Part shown: one piece after another, positions 25,340-25,983 of the stretch | Numbering within the stretch: position 1 is the first letter of the stretch | Layout of the letters: the number at the start of each line of letters is the position of its first letter | Position numbers and translations under genes: made by a program | The notes under the pieces: generated by a model | What the model was told of the DNA's origin: nothing | The model's input: only the letters and a program-made list of their open reading frames with translations | Databases searched by the model: none | Assembly: GCA_000980495.1 (NCBI GenBank) | Contig: LARN01000026.1 | Location: 1-25,983 of the forward strand | Source: Acinetobacter sp. N54.MGS-139 | GTDB lineage: Bacteria; Pseudomonadota; Gammaproteobacteria; Burkholderiales; Burkholderiaceae_F | Direction: 5' to 3' | DNA length: 25,983 nucleotides

Positions 25340-25549
25340 ATAGCTGCGGCTCAAAATAAAGTAGAACAAGCGAGGGCAGGCTATTTGCTGGCTAAGAGCA
25401 AGCGTGCTTCACAAAATAACAACAAGAACAGAGTGTACGAAGAAAATCAAGCCAAATTTTTAAAGAATGCTGAAAGCCGGTTGAGTTACCTGCTGGAACT
25501 CAAGGAAAAGCTCTCCTCAAAGACAACGCAAGAAGAGCCCCTGAGTTAG
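25340..25549 (+). pseudogene. In-frame continuation of the RloB-like gene beyond its stop
   Basis: After the TAA at 25337-25339 the same frame runs 69 sense codons to a TAG at 25547-25549. The translation is rich in Ala, Glu, Lys, Gln and Leu with helical, coiled-coil character (for example VEQARAGYLLAKSKRA and ESRLSYLLELKEKL), as expected of a protein tail rather than of noncoding DNA. No start with a Shine-Dalgarno is visible within it. Likely readings are a recent nonsense mutation that cut off the tail, or stop-codon readthrough. Confidence 0.5.
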
Positions 25550-25633
25550 GACAATAATGACTAATACGTAAGCGTGACATTGAAGCCTTTTTGAGATAAG
25601 AAAAGCTGTCGAAAGAAAGTGAGTTTTGTTGAC

Positions 25634-25662
25634 TTGACAAGCCCAAAATAAGCATTCATAAT
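25634..25662 (+). promoter_or_regulatory. rRNA operon promoter P1
   Basis: A perfect TTGACA (25634-25639) and CATAAT (25657-25662), 17 bases apart. RNA would start near 25669, beside a small dyad (GCCTC 25665-25669 with GAGGC 25678-25682). It lies about 300 bases before the 16S rRNA. Nothing else is recognisable in the ~85 bases between the RloB-like frame and this promoter. Confidence 0.7.
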
Positions 25663-25738
25663 TCGCCTCCGTTTTTCGAGGCAGCAATGCAGCGGGAAAC
25701 TCAGAAATGAATTTTTACATTTGAAATTCTTCAGTTGC

Positions 25739-25766
25739 TTGACAGAAAATTTTAAACGTGTAGGAT
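25739..25766 (+). promoter_or_regulatory. rRNA operon promoter P2
   Basis: A perfect TTGACA (25739-25744) and TAGGAT (25761-25766), 16 bases apart, with AT-rich sequence just upstream (25708-25733) resembling an UP element. The boxB/boxA leader follows directly. Confidence 0.72.
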
Positions 25767-25773
25767 TTTAATT

Positions 25774-25827
25774 CTTCGCTCACGAAGCTGAGCGGCGGCG
25801 AAAGCCGAAATGATCTTTAAAAATTTA
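25774..25827 (+). promoter_or_regulatory. rRNA antitermination site: boxB-like hairpin and boxA
   Basis: CTTCG-CTCA-CGAAG (25774-25787) forms a boxB-like hairpin. TGATCTTTAAAAATTTA (25811-25827) matches the E. coli rRNA boxA region at 15 of 17 positions. This is where NusB/NusE and other Nus factors would assemble to protect rRNA transcription from termination. Confidence 0.8.
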
Positions 25828-25860
25828 TCGACGACCGATAAGAGCGGGCGCTAAGAAGTC

Positions 25861-25924
25861 TGCAGTGAAAGCTGCAAATTTAAATGCTCGATCTTATTGG
25901 AGATGAAGGAGTAGAAAATACTCC
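25861..25924 (+). other. Hairpins in the 16S rRNA leader
   Basis: Two short hairpins in the precursor: TGCAG-TGAAAG-CTGCA (25861-25876) and GGAGTA-GAAAA-TACTCC (25908-25924). They belong to the leader removed during 16S maturation; one arm of the RNase III processing stem should also lie here, but its partner is outside the window. Confidence 0.5.
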
Positions 25925-25966
25925 GTCAAACACCAAGCAAGAGTAATTCGAGCGACAACAGAGATT

Positions 25967-25983
25967 AAACAATAGAGTTTGAT
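25967..25983 (+). rRNA. rrs: 16S ribosomal RNA, first 17 bases only
   Basis: AGAGTTTGAT at 25974-25983 is the universal 16S sequence at E. coli positions 8-17, so the mature 5' end is near 25967. The gene runs off the window. The upstream promoters, boxA and hairpins confirm an rRNA operon. Confidence 0.88.

Overview
The window is a stretch of bacterial core chromosome that ends at the first bases of an rRNA operon. The gene families point to a betaproteobacterium: divergent darP/pmbA, hemC-hemD, nadE-glnB, lolA close to ftsK, gluQ, and a proteobacterial boxA in the rRNA leader. Moderate GC and protein style suggest a gut Burkholderiales of the Sutterellaceae (Parasutterella/Sutterella/Turicimonas-like). 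That placement is inference; only 17 bases of 16S rRNA are present.

Layout. 36-3445: DEAD-box helicase rhlE, converging with a 4-base overlap on gluQ, then a small MscS channel. 3534-6775: a molybdopterin adenylyltransferase fused in frame to an alpha/beta-hydrolase esterase, overlapping darP, with pmbA divergent. 6882-9437: ilvE and argH, convergent on a strong shared terminator. 9637-11911: hemC-hemD (TAATG overlap), then ppa. 12060-14055: nadE-glnB, closed by a terminator shared with the convergent trxB-smr pair (14110-15728). 15818-21063: ftsK and lolA on the + strand, with a reverse-strand block between them (amidohydrolase then pyrE). 21064-22237: a long structured leader and a metallophosphoesterase. 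22203-24027: mobA-moeA, reverse strand. 24224-25549: an accessory RloB-like gene with an in-frame stop. 25634-25983: tandem rRNA promoters, boxB/boxA leader and the start of 16S rRNA.

Most genes are housekeeping: heme, NAD, arginine, branched-chain amino acid, pyrimidine and molybdenum-cofactor synthesis, nitrogen signalling, redox and cell division. Four places stand out. (1) The amidohydrolase-pyrE operon is preceded by an unlisted 45-codon leader ORF that runs through a strong intrinsic terminator and overlaps the amidohydrolase start as ATGA, the architecture of the enteric pyrBI UTP attenuator. (2) The metallophosphoesterase leader can fold into a long stem, a second hairpin and a 9-bp hairpin that buries the ribosome-binding site, with a competing pairing that would free it: a candidate riboswitch or other RNA regulator I cannot match to a known class. 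(3) The RloB-like gene carries an N-terminal HTH-like region, stands alone beside the rRNA operon, and its frame stays open as a charged helical tail for 69 codons after the stop. (4) The MogA-esterase fusion.

All names rest on reading motifs by eye; no database search was run.
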